From the IMG/VR virus record IMGVR_UViG_3300013126_000036, positions 1-59,399 of that record: a stretch of DNA of 59,399 bases; one strand, written 5' to 3'. Within the stretch, counting starts at the first letter, position 1. Every line of letters starts with the position of its first letter. This DNA comes from a virus. Positions 5,549 through 13,462 of the stretch are shown one piece after another. A model generated the notes under the pieces. That model had not been told where the DNA came from. It saw nothing but the letters and a program-made list of their open reading frames with translations, and did no database searches. Made by a program: the position numbers and the translations under genes.

Positions 5549-6346
5549 TTATCCATTATTCTTTTTATTTCTAAAAACACCAGTTGGGCAAGCGCCACTC
5601 TTAGCATGATCGCAGTATGAACATATGCGCACATTAGAAGTTGGCGTAAAGTTAGTATCATTGATTATTTTAGTTATAGAACTAATTAATTTGAGCTTTA
5701 CATTTTCAATATCTTCATTGGTGAATAAGTGACCCTTTTTCTTGCCAGATCTTAGATAATGTAGTTCTGCGTAGATTTCTTTTTCAGGAAAAATACTATG
5801 CATAGCTAGTGCATAAATGCCAAGCTGTAGATTATTTGGCACGTCTTTTAGGGCAACTTCCCATTTTCCCGTCTTATAGTCAACGATATTAACCCTGTCA
5901 CCAATTACATCAACTCTATCTATAAAGCCAAGAATTCGATAACAGCCAATAATAAAATTAAAAGCCAACTCTTTTTCATAAATATTAAACTTCTTATCGT
6001 AATATTCGTCGTAAAACTCTTGCAGGATTACAGATCCAACAGATATTAAATCCTTTGGTATATTATTATCTGGATCCCAGATAGGAATATTTTTATTATA
6101 CTCTTGCTCCAACTCATTAATATCTAATGTCTTTTCGTTATCTAAAACATTCTCAAGTACGGCATGCACTATATTGCCCAATACAGCGGGAGGGTTAAAC
6201 AACCGTGGCTCTTTTGAGATATATGAATAAAAATATTTAGCCGGACACTGCTGATATGTGTCTATTCTAGAATATGAAAAATCCACTAAAGCTAGGGACT
6301 GTAAATCTGTTAGATCATTATAACTTTTAATTTTAATTAAACTCAA
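5549..6346 (-). CDS. Cas4/RecB-family PD-(D/E)XK exonuclease with 4-Cys cluster
   Basis: Protein of 265 residues. The N-terminal FSYSRIDTYQQCPAKYFYSY is the hallmark start of RecB-like nucleases (Cys before P-x-K-x-Y). It is followed by AVLGNIVHAVLE, GFIDRVD with a metal-binding Asp, and VDYKTGKW (catalytic D-x-K). The C-terminal CSYCDHAKSGACP gives three more cysteines, so a Cas4/AddB-type iron-sulfur cluster is likely. Expected activity: single-strand exonuclease or helicase-linked end processing in replication or recombination. Translation appears to start at TTG 6346, since AGGAG lies 7 bases upstream and the motif begins only ~20 residues in. It is the last gene of the replication operon, directly before the terminator. 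Confidence 0.88.
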   Translation of the reverse strand: MSLIKIKSYNDLTDLQSLALVDFSYSRIDTYQQCPAKYFYSYISKEPRLFNPPAVLGNIVHAVLENVLDNEKTLDINELEQEYNKNIPIWDPDNNIPKDLISVGSVILQEFYDEYYDKKFNIYEKELAFNFIIGCYRILGFIDRVDVIGDRVNIVDYKTGKWEVALKDVPNNLQLGIYALAMHSIFPEKEIYAELHYLRSGKKKGHLFTNEDIENVKLKLISSITKIINDTNFTPTSNVRICSYCDHAKSGACPTGVFRNKKNNG

Positions 6347-6360
6347 AAAATAACTCCTAA

Positions 6361-6525
6361 TTACTCTTCATCTGGATCAAATATCAATAATCCATTTTCG
6401 TCGTATTCTCTTCCGCTTTCATCTATTGTATGTCCGTTATAAATATTTTTATAACCACCATTCTTAGACGGCACCCATCCAGATTCACCTATTTCCATCT
6501 GGTCATTTTCTTCATATGGCCACAT
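6361..6525 (-). CDS. 54-residue acidic protein
   Basis: Short gene beginning MWPYEENDQMEIGESGW and ending FDPDEE. A perfect AGGAGG ribosome-binding site is 6 bases before ATG 6525, the best evidence that it is real. It overlaps the upstream gene by 14 bases. The sequence SKNGGYKNIYNGHTIDESGRE resembles a small beta-rich repeat (GY..IYNG..ID), but no family is recognised. Confidence 0.75.
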   Translation of the reverse strand: MWPYEENDQMEIGESGWVPSKNGGYKNIYNGHTIDESGREYDENGLLIFDPDEE

Positions 6526-6733
6526 TTTCGCCTCCTATAGAAACAGATACTTCAGTAATTTCATCTGCATTTAAATAGTAGTGAACTACAGTTAACAAAT
6601 CTTTAAGGTCATCTTTAGTCAGGTAAAATCCGACGCAGGTGCATTGAATAAAAAATTTATCATCATAACCATAGGTTGAATCAGAGTACTCTGTTAGTTT
6701 AATATTTCCTTTTTGAACAACTGCAGGCAACAT
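6512..6733 (-). CDS. Hypothetical 73-residue protein
   Basis: Starts MLPAVVQKGNIKLTEYSD. The segment YGYDDKFFIQCTCVGFYL followed by a helix (TKDDLKDLLTVVHYYLN) looks like a compact alpha/beta fold. A good GAGGAG ribosome-binding site precedes the ATG, and its end overlaps the next gene. No recognised function; placed between the zinc-finger protein and the Cas4-like nuclease in the replication operon. Confidence 0.75.
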   Translation of the reverse strand: MLPAVVQKGNIKLTEYSDSTYGYDDKFFIQCTCVGFYLTKDDLKDLLTVVHYYLNADEITEVSVSIGGENVAI

Positions 6734-6735
6734 TT

Positions 6736-7101
6736 TTACTCCTCGTATATAGTTATTGGATTCCAGCTAGGATCATCCAATTTCTCTCTCATATCTTTAA
6801 CGTAAGAATCCCAATCTCTTTCATCTTCCGTTTTCTTTTCATACTTAACCTGACCCTTAAAAGGGTTAGATTTAAATCTAGTAACAATTAATTTACCTTG
6901 TTGCGTCTTCCAACGAAGAACACCATTTTTACAGTCACAGAAATCTTCATTGTCAACAGGTATTCTTAAATCTGGGTCATATCTACCGCTGCAGCCGTTG
7001 CAGCGAGTATACCTACCCTTATCCTGGCACCTATTACAGGAGGGACAGAAGGACCAGCACCATTTCTGGACTGGATTTACCGTTGGTCCAAGACTAGACA
7101 T
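6736..7101 (-). CDS. Cysteine-rich zinc-binding protein
   Basis: 121 residues from the ATG at 7101, which overlaps the DnaE stop by 8 bases with GGAGAAAGAAA just upstream; an upstream in-frame extension lies inside dnaE. The first half has many Cys in pairs (WCWSFCPSCNRCQDKGRY, CNGCSGRYD, FCDCKNG), in a CxxC...CxxC arrangement that would coordinate two zinc ions, reminiscent of DnaJ-type or late-transcription zinc proteins. The second half is charged and hydrophilic. A role in replication or transcription factor binding is inferred from position only. Confidence 0.75.
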   Translation of the reverse strand: MSSLGPTVNPVQKWCWSFCPSCNRCQDKGRYTRCNGCSGRYDPDLRIPVDNEDFCDCKNGVLRWKTQQGKLIVTRFKSNPFKGQVKYEKKTEDERDWDSYVKDMREKLDDPSWNPITIYEE

Positions 7102-10100
7102 TTTCTTTCTCCATTCTAATAATATCTTCAATAACTGACTGAACTTTAGATGATGTATTGTTTTTAAACTTAAAAATATATTTGTGATTACCGTTTACCA
7201 TTTGCATGAAAACCGGTTTATCACCTTTTGTTGATTCAATTATATCATATATTTTTTCAATTAACGAGGGCGAAAAGCTATCATCTATTTCTAATATTAT
7301 TGCCTTGCCACTAGAAAATATTTTTGAATCAATTTTTTCAGAAGAATTATAATATAATTTAACTATTGAGTTTTCTTCATCCCCTTCTTTGTTAACTGCA
7401 CCATTCACTATCAGAATGTCACCCTTGGCAAAAGGTGAATCACCTAGGTTTTTTAGGGACTTAGGAAAGACTATGATTTCAATATCAGAAGATATGTCTT
7501 CCAATATTAACTTGTACATTTTCATTCCCTTTTTTGTAACTATTGGCTTTACGTCACTTAATATGCCGCCAATTTTTACTTGAGTATTATTTGGTAGTTC
7601 TGATAAATCGAATATTTCACAATCAATTTTTTTAGACAAAATATCCCATATGCCATTGACTGGATGATCGGTAACATAGATGCCTAATTCTTCTTTTTCT
7701 ATTTCAAGTAACTTAATTTCTTCAATTCTATTTAGCTCAGTAACTTGTATATCGAATAATTCATCAAGAGCACCAGCTTTAGCTAAGTGCTCTAATGTGC
7801 TTTTCTTCAAAAGAGTTGCACCACATCTTCTAAAGAAATCGTGCATATTGCTGTATGGATTTTGTTGGTCTCTAACTGAAACTATATTTTCTGCTATAGA
7901 GTTACCAATTCCGTTAATTGCAGATAATCCAAAAATTATAGAATTAGAATCTAGTACTTCAAAATCTATGCCAGAGTAATTAATCGAAGGCGGCATCACG
8001 TTAATTCCTAATTTTCTACAGTCTGCCAAATACAAAGATTGTTTATCTTTATTCCCTACAACAGAAGACATTAACGCAGCCATATACTCAACGGTATAGT
8101 TAGTTTTCAAATAAGCTGTAATATAGCTAATCATTGCGTAGCTTGCTGCGTGAGCTCTGTTAAAACCATAGCCTCCGAAATATTCAATATCAGAGAATAT
8201 TTTATTAGCTAGAATTTCAGTTAGGCCAGAGTTTTCAATGCAACCATCAACAAACTTTGATCGCATACTAGCAATTTTATCCATTAACTTTTTGCCAATG
8301 ACCTTTCTAAGATCATCCGCTTCAGCAGATGAGAAGCCTGCTAATTCTCTCGCCACCCCCAAAACGTCTTCCTGGTACAACATAATGCCAAGTGATGGAC
8401 CTAGTACTTTTTCTAGCTTAGGATGTTCGTATTTGACTCTACTACGCCCATGCTTGCGATCAATATACTCCTTGTCCATACCTGAGCCCATTGGACCCGG
8501 ACGATAAAGGGAAATCAAAGCCATGATATCTTCTATGTTTTTTGGTTGTAACTGCATCATCAACTGACGCATACCTGATGATTCCAGCTGAAAAACACCA
8601 ATGCAATTGCCTCGACACAATTGATCATAGGTATCTGGATCATCAAGGGGTATCTTGTCAATATCAACGTCAATGTTATGATGTTTTTTTATTAGCTTTA
8701 CACAAGAATCTATAATGCCTAAGTTTCTTAAGCCCAAGAAATCGATTTTCAGAAGACCACATTGCTCTACCCGACCCATATCCCATTGGGTAACCAAAGG
8801 GTTGTCAACGCCTTTTTGCATTACGGGAAGGTATTCTGTAAGAGCATCTTTAGAGATGACTATGCCAGCAGCGTGAATTCCAGTCTGCCTAACAAGTCCC
8901 TCAAGGCCGAATGCGGCATCAACTATTTTTTTGGCATTTTCGTCTTTGTTATACAGGGTGACAAAGTCGCCAACCTGCATGCATTCGCTCAAGTTTTTAG
9001 AGACACCAAGAACTGGTGGTGGGACCAATTTAGCTACGTTATCACCAGAGGAGAAATCGTATCCCAAAGCTCTAGCAGCGTCTCTAATTGATTGACGAGC
9101 ACCAGTTTTATTGAAGGTGCATATATGGGCAACATGATCGTGCCCATATTTGGTTCTGGCATAGTTGATAACTTCATCTCTATGCCTATCATCAAAGTCA
9201 AGATCAATATCTGGCATTGACTTTCTTCCCTCTACAAGGAATCTTTCAAACATCAAACCAAATTTAATTGGATCTAAATTAGTAATTCTAAACGCATAAG
9301 ACAATATACTTCCAGCCGCTGATCCTCTACCCCAGCCAACTCGTATTTCATTATTTTTAGCCCAGTTAACTAGATCAGAAACAACTAGGAAGTATTCAGG
9401 GAAGCCCATCTCCTTAACCACTCTTATTTCATGATGGGCCCTATCGATAATATGCTGAGGTAACGGATCCCCGTATCTTTCCTTTAAACCATTCCAGGCT
9501 AATCTTTCAAAGTATTGAGTTGATGTTTCGCTTGTAGGTATGGGAAAATTTGGAAAGTGTATATTGCCAAAATTTAAATTAAGATCAACCATATCACATA
9601 TGTGCATGGTATTTTTGAGCCACTCTGGCTGGAACTTCTTTTCCATATCCTCATAAGACTGCAAATAAAATTCGTCACCGCTAAAAGAAAATCTATTTGG
9701 CGTATCAATGGTTGCGTTAGTGGCAACGCACAGCATTATGTCGTGAGCACGAGCGTCGTGCTGATGAACATAGTGACAGTCTCCAGTAGGAACTATTCTT
9801 GCACCTATAGAATTGGCAATATCTATTAAGCCACTAGTTATCTTTTTCTGTTCAGACAAGCCGTGATCTTGAATTTCAATAAAATAATTTTCTTTACCAA
9901 CAATATCTTGCATCTTTTTTGCAGATTTAATTGCAAATTGGTAATCATCACGCAAAAGAGCCTGAGCTATTTCCCCATTTAAGCATCCGGAAAGAACAAT
10001 AATTCCTTCCGAATGTTCAGCTATAAGATCATGATCTATTCTGGGCTTAACATAATAGCCTTCTAAAAAAGATCTGGAAGACATTTTGATTATGTTATTA

Positions 10101-10426
10101 TAACCAGTATTATCTTTAGCTAATATTGTTATATGATATGGACCTCTCTGTTCCCATTCATTTTTTGCTGGACCAGAACGCTCCTCTTCATCTCTATCAA
10201 ATCTAGATTTTCTAGCTTGATAAAATTCTGAACCAAGAATAGGCTTTACTCCAGTTGCTTGGCCGGCATCATAAAAATCTAACCAAGAGTGTATGTTTCC
10301 GTGGTCGGTAGTAGCCAAGCCTCTCATTCCGAGAGACTTGGCTCTTTCCAAATACTGCTCTACTCTACCGTGACCATCGAGCATTGAATAGATTGTATGG
10401 TTGTGGAGGTTAGTCCAATTTTTCAT
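7094..10426 (-). CDS. dnaE: DNA polymerase III alpha subunit (C-family, DnaE)
   Basis: Replicative DNA polymerase of 1,110 residues from ATG 10426 (AGAGGA ribosome-binding site; TGATG overlap with the previous stop). The N-terminal PHP domain is intact by eye: LHNHTIYSMLDG at 7-18 and TTDHGN at 39-44, so metal-dependent proofreading or pyrophosphatase activity is possible. Catalytic aspartates appear in PDIDLDF (about residue 405) and KIDFLGL (about 560). A helix-hairpin-helix-type region (INGIGNSIAENIV) and an OB-fold (about 945-1030, VKIGGILSDVKPIV) follow. It would be the phage's own polymerase, making it independent of host PolIII alpha. No separate proofreading exonuclease or clamp gene is in the window. 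Confidence 0.96.
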   Translation of the reverse strand: MKNWTNLHNHTIYSMLDGHGRVEQYLERAKSLGMRGLATTDHGNIHSWLDFYDAGQATGVKPILGSEFYQARKSRFDRDEEERSGPAKNEWEQRGPYHITILAKDNTGYNNIIKMSSRSFLEGYYVKPRIDHDLIAEHSEGIIVLSGCLNGEIAQALLRDDYQFAIKSAKKMQDIVGKENYFIEIQDHGLSEQKKITSGLIDIANSIGARIVPTGDCHYVHQHDARAHDIMLCVATNATIDTPNRFSFSGDEFYLQSYEDMEKKFQPEWLKNTMHICDMVDLNLNFGNIHFPNFPIPTSETSTQYFERLAWNGLKERYGDPLPQHIIDRAHHEIRVVKEMGFPEYFLVVSDLVNWAKNNEIRVGWGRGSAAGSILSYAFRITNLDPIKFGLMFERFLVEGRKSMPDIDLDFDDRHRDEVINYARTKYGHDHVAHICTFNKTGARQSIRDAARALGYDFSSGDNVAKLVPPPVLGVSKNLSECMQVGDFVTLYNKDENAKKIVDAAFGLEGLVRQTGIHAAGIVISKDALTEYLPVMQKGVDNPLVTQWDMGRVEQCGLLKIDFLGLRNLGIIDSCVKLIKKHHNIDVDIDKIPLDDPDTYDQLCRGNCIGVFQLESSGMRQLMMQLQPKNIEDIMALISLYRPGPMGSGMDKEYIDRKHGRSRVKYEHPKLEKVLGPSLGIMLYQEDVLGVARELAGFSSAEADDLRKVIGKKLMDKIASMRSKFVDGCIENSGLTEILANKIFSDIEYFGGYGFNRAHAASYAMISYITAYLKTNYTVEYMAALMSSVVGNKDKQSLYLADCRKLGINVMPPSINYSGIDFEVLDSNSIIFGLSAINGIGNSIAENIVSVRDQQNPYSNMHDFFRRCGATLLKKSTLEHLAKAGALDELFDIQVTELNRIEEIKLLEIEKEELGIYVTDHPVNGIWDILSKKIDCEIFDLSELPNNTQVKIGGILSDVKPIVTKKGMKMYKLILEDISSDIEIIVFPKSLKNLGDSPFAKGDILIVNGAVNKEGDEENSIVKLYYNSSEKIDSKIFSSGKAIILEIDDSFSPSLIEKIYDIIESTKGDKPVFMQMVNGNHKYIFKFKNNTSSKVQSVIEDIIRMEKENV

Positions 10427-10632
10427 CAAATTCCTCTGCCTCTGTTTGAATCATTCAAAGCCTGGTCTCTTATTTCTCTATATGTAATTATCACTACTCC
10501 ACCACAATACTTGCATGGAACTGGCTTACCCTCTTGAGCGAAGGGGCTCTTATACATATAACTGTCTGGCTGGTCTGAGTGGCACTCAGAACAAACACCG
10601 ACAACATCATCTGGATCTTTTATATTATCCAT
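10426..10632 (-). CDS. Zinc-ribbon protein
   Basis: Protein of 68 residues with two CxxC pairs (CSECHSDQPD and CKYCGG) about 27 residues apart, forming a classic zinc ribbon; the C-terminus is polar and basic. GGAGGTGA, a near-perfect ribosome-binding site, precedes ATG 10632. It lies between primase and DnaE with a TGATG overlap to the polymerase, suggesting a replisome or transcription accessory role. Target unknown. Confidence 0.8.
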   Translation of the reverse strand: MDNIKDPDDVVGVCSECHSDQPDSYMYKSPFAQEGKPVPCKYCGGVVIITYREIRDQALNDSNRGRGI

Positions 10633-10635
10633 GGA

Positions 10636-11832
10636 TTATTCACCTCCTTTTTTAATACTTTTGTAGGCAAATCTGATTGGCGATGGAGAAGACTGATCTT
10701 GTGTCTCAACATATTTATCTCCAATTTTTACCCATTTATTTCTCTTTTCTAAAGCACATTCGCCACAACCAACGCCAACAGCATTTGCTCTTTCGCACGT
10801 ATATGGTCTTCCGCCAATTCCTAATTGTCTTCTTTTAATCCAATCATTAATGTGACTATTAGTTTTTTCTACATTGTAATCATCACAGTTACTTAATATG
10901 CCATGCAAAAACTTTATAGACTCATCGCTGTATGTAAGAATGGAGCACAAAAACAGTCTTGCCTCATGTTCTAAATATTTTTTATCTATAGCTTGCTGCC
11001 ATAATCTTTTTACTGCGGTACAGTTCTCTACAAGATGCTTTGCAGTAAATTCTTTTTCTGACTCCTGAAAAGACTTAAAAGCAGAAGAGCCATACTTATT
11101 AAAGTATCCAATAAAATCTTTAGATTTTTCTTTGTGCACTTCTAATTCATACGTAAAGCCCCTAAACCATTCATTGGCTTTGGCATTAAATGCCTGTTCT
11201 TGTACGGCATTATCTGCTGGCAATGAGCAGTATTTTAATATAGTTTGCATTCCAGATCTTAACATCTCTTCGTTGATAATATTTTTATACAATCCCGTAT
11301 CTTGATGCATGCTTCCAGGAAGTCTCCACATTCTTCTAGCGTCGTATACGCTAAAATCTAAAGACTGTATATTTAATTTTGATTTGATGCTTTCTGCTAT
11401 AAATCTAAATATATTTGGCAGATTATTAGAAGGATTAATACCTAGGGCAATAGCCTCACACTCAATATGAAAGCCTTTCTTGCCAGTAAAGTAAACTATT
11501 ATAGAACTCTTAGGAATGAAATTAGAAAGATAATCATACAACTGTATGCAGTCACGCAAAGATTGCTCTTGATCTTTGTTGTCAATATCAAAGTAAAGAG
11601 ATGACAGCCTAGTTGCAGAGTCTAAGTTGGTTTCATTGTATCTCCATACTGAGGTATATAAACCAGTATTATTATTTTGTGTAATAAAATTATTTAACTC
11701 AGCGTCAGTAATTAACACTGGCGCATCATTGTTTTTTATTCTAATAACTCTATCTAGATTCTTTACATACTTAGCTATCTCAAAATATTTCCAATTAGAA
11801 ATATACTTAGATTCATCCGCTGGCATTTTCAC
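10636..11832 (-). CDS. Archaeo-eukaryotic-type DNA primase (PriS-like)
   Basis: Protein of 398 residues. LYFDIDNKD near residue 80 supplies the catalytic D-x-D; GKKGFHIE near 118 matches the sGxGxHv motif; ARRMWRLPGSMHQDTG near 165 matches the downstream R...PgS.H..TG block of primase-polymerases. The C-terminus has a cysteine group (CERANAVGVGCGECALE, about 345-362) that may bind zinc or iron-sulfur. It would lay primers for DnaE at the fork opened by DnaB. The start is GTG 11832 or ATG 11826; AAGGT lies upstream. Use of an AEP primase instead of a DnaG type is known in some phages and mobile elements. Confidence 0.85.
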   Translation of the reverse strand: MKMPADESKYISNWKYFEIAKYVKNLDRVIRIKNNDAPVLITDAELNNFITQNNNTGLYTSVWRYNETNLDSATRLSSLYFDIDNKDQEQSLRDCIQLYDYLSNFIPKSSIIVYFTGKKGFHIECEAIALGINPSNNLPNIFRFIAESIKSKLNIQSLDFSVYDARRMWRLPGSMHQDTGLYKNIINEEMLRSGMQTILKYCSLPADNAVQEQAFNAKANEWFRGFTYELEVHKEKSKDFIGYFNKYGSSAFKSFQESEKEFTAKHLVENCTAVKRLWQQAIDKKYLEHEARLFLCSILTYSDESIKFLHGILSNCDDYNVEKTNSHINDWIKRRQLGIGGRPYTCERANAVGVGCGECALEKRNKWVKIGDKYVETQDQSSPSPIRFAYKSIKKGGE

Positions 11833-12023
11833 AATATTTTTACCTTAGTATCGTTATAAATATTAATTTTTGCGACAGACTGCTCAGCTAAACAGTCTGC
11901 ATTAGTTCTATAATAAACAGATTCTTTAATTATATCATCTAAATTATTAAGAATAAACGTTCTATTTATAATACGCTGCTGTTTACTCAGCTTGCTTTCG
12001 CCACTTTTCATTAATAAGCTCAC
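11829..12023 (-). CDS. Hypothetical 64-residue protein
   Basis: Starts at GTG 12023 with GAGGA close upstream, or at ATG 12011 with a poorer signal. The sequence is basic at the start (SKLSKQQRIINRTF) and helical. It overlaps the HD-domain gene by 41 bases and the primase start by 4 bases. No recognised family; may be a primase accessory by position. Confidence 0.6.
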   Translation of the reverse strand: MSLLMKSGESKLSKQQRIINRTFILNNLDDIIKESVYYRTNADCLAEQSVAKINIYNDTKVKIL

Positions 12024-12660
12024 TATCCTCTATAACTGTATGAATTTTACTAGCAATATTATCAGCGACATGAACAATATAATCTAAATAAGTAATGGGA
12101 TAAGTTTCTGGAACTGGAGACCATGGCCCAAGATGACATCTAACCAATCGCAATATAGCTTGTATTGATTCCTCTGCTATAAATAAGCTTGTTGATTGAG
12201 AATCATTTCCATATTCTTTATCATATACCTGACAATTTTGCACAAATTTAGCTACCGTGTACGGGTGCATAGGGTCATAGTGAAACGAAGAGTCATCGTT
12301 AGCATCAGCTATACCCTTAGTCACATCATGAAGTAGGCAGGCAGCTATAATCACATTTCTTTCATCATCAGATAGAGAGTATGATTCCGCCAAAATTGCC
12401 GCCACTCTGACAACTCTCTTGGTATGTAAAACATTTCCACCCACACCATGCTCATCTCCGGGATGATATTTGCCTGAAAAGCTAGATGGAATATCCCAAA
12501 ATATTTGCGCCTTTAATAAAACAGATCTGACAAAAGATACTATAGAATCATCTGTGATTAGATTTATTTCATCTAATAGCTGACTAAGTACATCGTTCTC
12601 TGTCTCGAAAAAACTTTTTTTGTCTTCTTTAAGGATTTCATCCAAGAAATTTTTAGCCAT
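11983..12660 (-). CDS. HD-domain phosphohydrolase
   Basis: Protein of 225 residues with the HD metal-binding series: NVLHTKRVVRVA, then ACLLHDVTKGIAD near residue 112 (the HD pair), HYDPMHPYTVAKF, and VHVADNIAS with the last Asp. Such enzymes hydrolyse nucleotides or phosphodiesters, including dNTPs, cyclic nucleotides and (p)ppGpp. In a replication and nucleotide operon, dNTP or nucleotide-signal hydrolysis is the most reasonable reading, but the substrate cannot be deduced. Starts at ATG 12660, ten bases after the upstream stop. Confidence 0.85.
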   Translation of the reverse strand: MAKNFLDEILKEDKKSFFETENDVLSQLLDEINLITDDSIVSFVRSVLLKAQIFWDIPSSFSGKYHPGDEHGVGGNVLHTKRVVRVAAILAESYSLSDDERNVIIAACLLHDVTKGIADANDDSSFHYDPMHPYTVAKFVQNCQVYDKEYGNDSQSTSLFIAEESIQAILRLVRCHLGPWSPVPETYPITYLDYIVHVADNIASKIHTVIEDSELINEKWRKQAE

Positions 12661-12670
12661 AATATAATGC

Positions 12671-13462
12671 TCACTTTACCTTTGTTTGAGTTGAAAAAGA
12701 CCACTTAGAACATGGTGTATCAAATGGACATTTTTTACAATAATATGTTAAACCTCGTCTAGGAACAAACACGTCTTTGTCCTCTATTGTAGCACACCAG
12801 TAGTTTATTGATTCTATATCTTGTTCAGTTATTTCGTATTCATTAAACTTTAAGTTGCTTGACATTAGATCAACATAGCCAAATTTTGTTGAAGAGATTT
12901 TACCTGGATGCAAATTTTTAAATGCTAAATACATTGAAGAAAAGTCAACTTGATACATTTGTCTATAGCTATTTTTGTAATTAAAAATAAATTTAACAAC
13001 ATAATTTTCGCCAGCATACCTATATATTAAATCAAACTTATCGTGTATTCTAACGGTCTTATCTACAGTAACAACATACTCATCTGCAATAGATAAAGGA
13101 ATTGCATCTAGATGACTATATGTCTCATGAAAGTTTAACAATATACTTGCAGCTTGAGCTGTCAAACTAGATGTATTGCCATAGGCGCTTTCATGCTGTT
13201 CTATAGTTAGATCATAATGAGTTGTATCTTTTGGAAACCATATTTTTTCCCACCTATTTAAAAGCGAGGCATATGATGGGGTGATGCCAGCCTGCTTCTT
13301 GAACCAAAAAAAGTTTATAATACTCTTTAAGCTATTTTCAAACTTTAATGCGTGTAGATCACGAGAATAGATTGTTTCAGGAAGCTTTTCTAGATATCTA
13401 TAATCATATAATCTCTCGCATGTTTGAAAGTCTTTTATCGAATCAGTACTTAAATCTATCAT
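12671..13462 (-). CDS. Degenerate Cas4/RecB-like protein with intact Cys cluster
   Basis: 263 residues from ATG 13462 (TGATG overlap with dnaB stop). The N-terminal IKDFQTCERLYDYRYLEKLP mimics the RecB-family start (Cys followed by aromatic/basic), and the C-terminal YYCKKCPFDTPCSKW supplies three further cysteines as in Cas4/AddB nucleases. The expected catalytic core is eroded: RIHDKFDLIYRY aligns to the GxxDRVD region, but where VDYKTG should follow there is VVKFIFNYKNS, with no E/D-x-K. It is therefore probably catalytically dead but still able to bind Fe-S and DNA. Placed between DnaB and HD hydrolase; a structural partner in the replisome is inferred. Confidence 0.7.
   Translation of the reverse strand: MIDLSTDSIKDFQTCERLYDYRYLEKLPETIYSRDLHALKFENSLKSIINFFWFKKQAGITPSYASLLNRWEKIWFPKDTTHYDLTIEQHESAYGNTSSLTAQAASILLNFHETYSHLDAIPLSIADEYVVTVDKTVRIHDKFDLIYRYAGENYVVKFIFNYKNSYRQMYQVDFSSMYLAFKNLHPGKISSTKFGYVDLMSSNLKFNEYEITEQDIESINYWCATIEDKDVFVPRRGLTYYCKKCPFDTPCSKWSFSTQTKVK

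Noticed and set aside
8762-9091. Plus-strand open frame of 109 codons
   Set aside because: Lies entirely opposite dnaE, whose motifs are intact; no ribosome-binding site.
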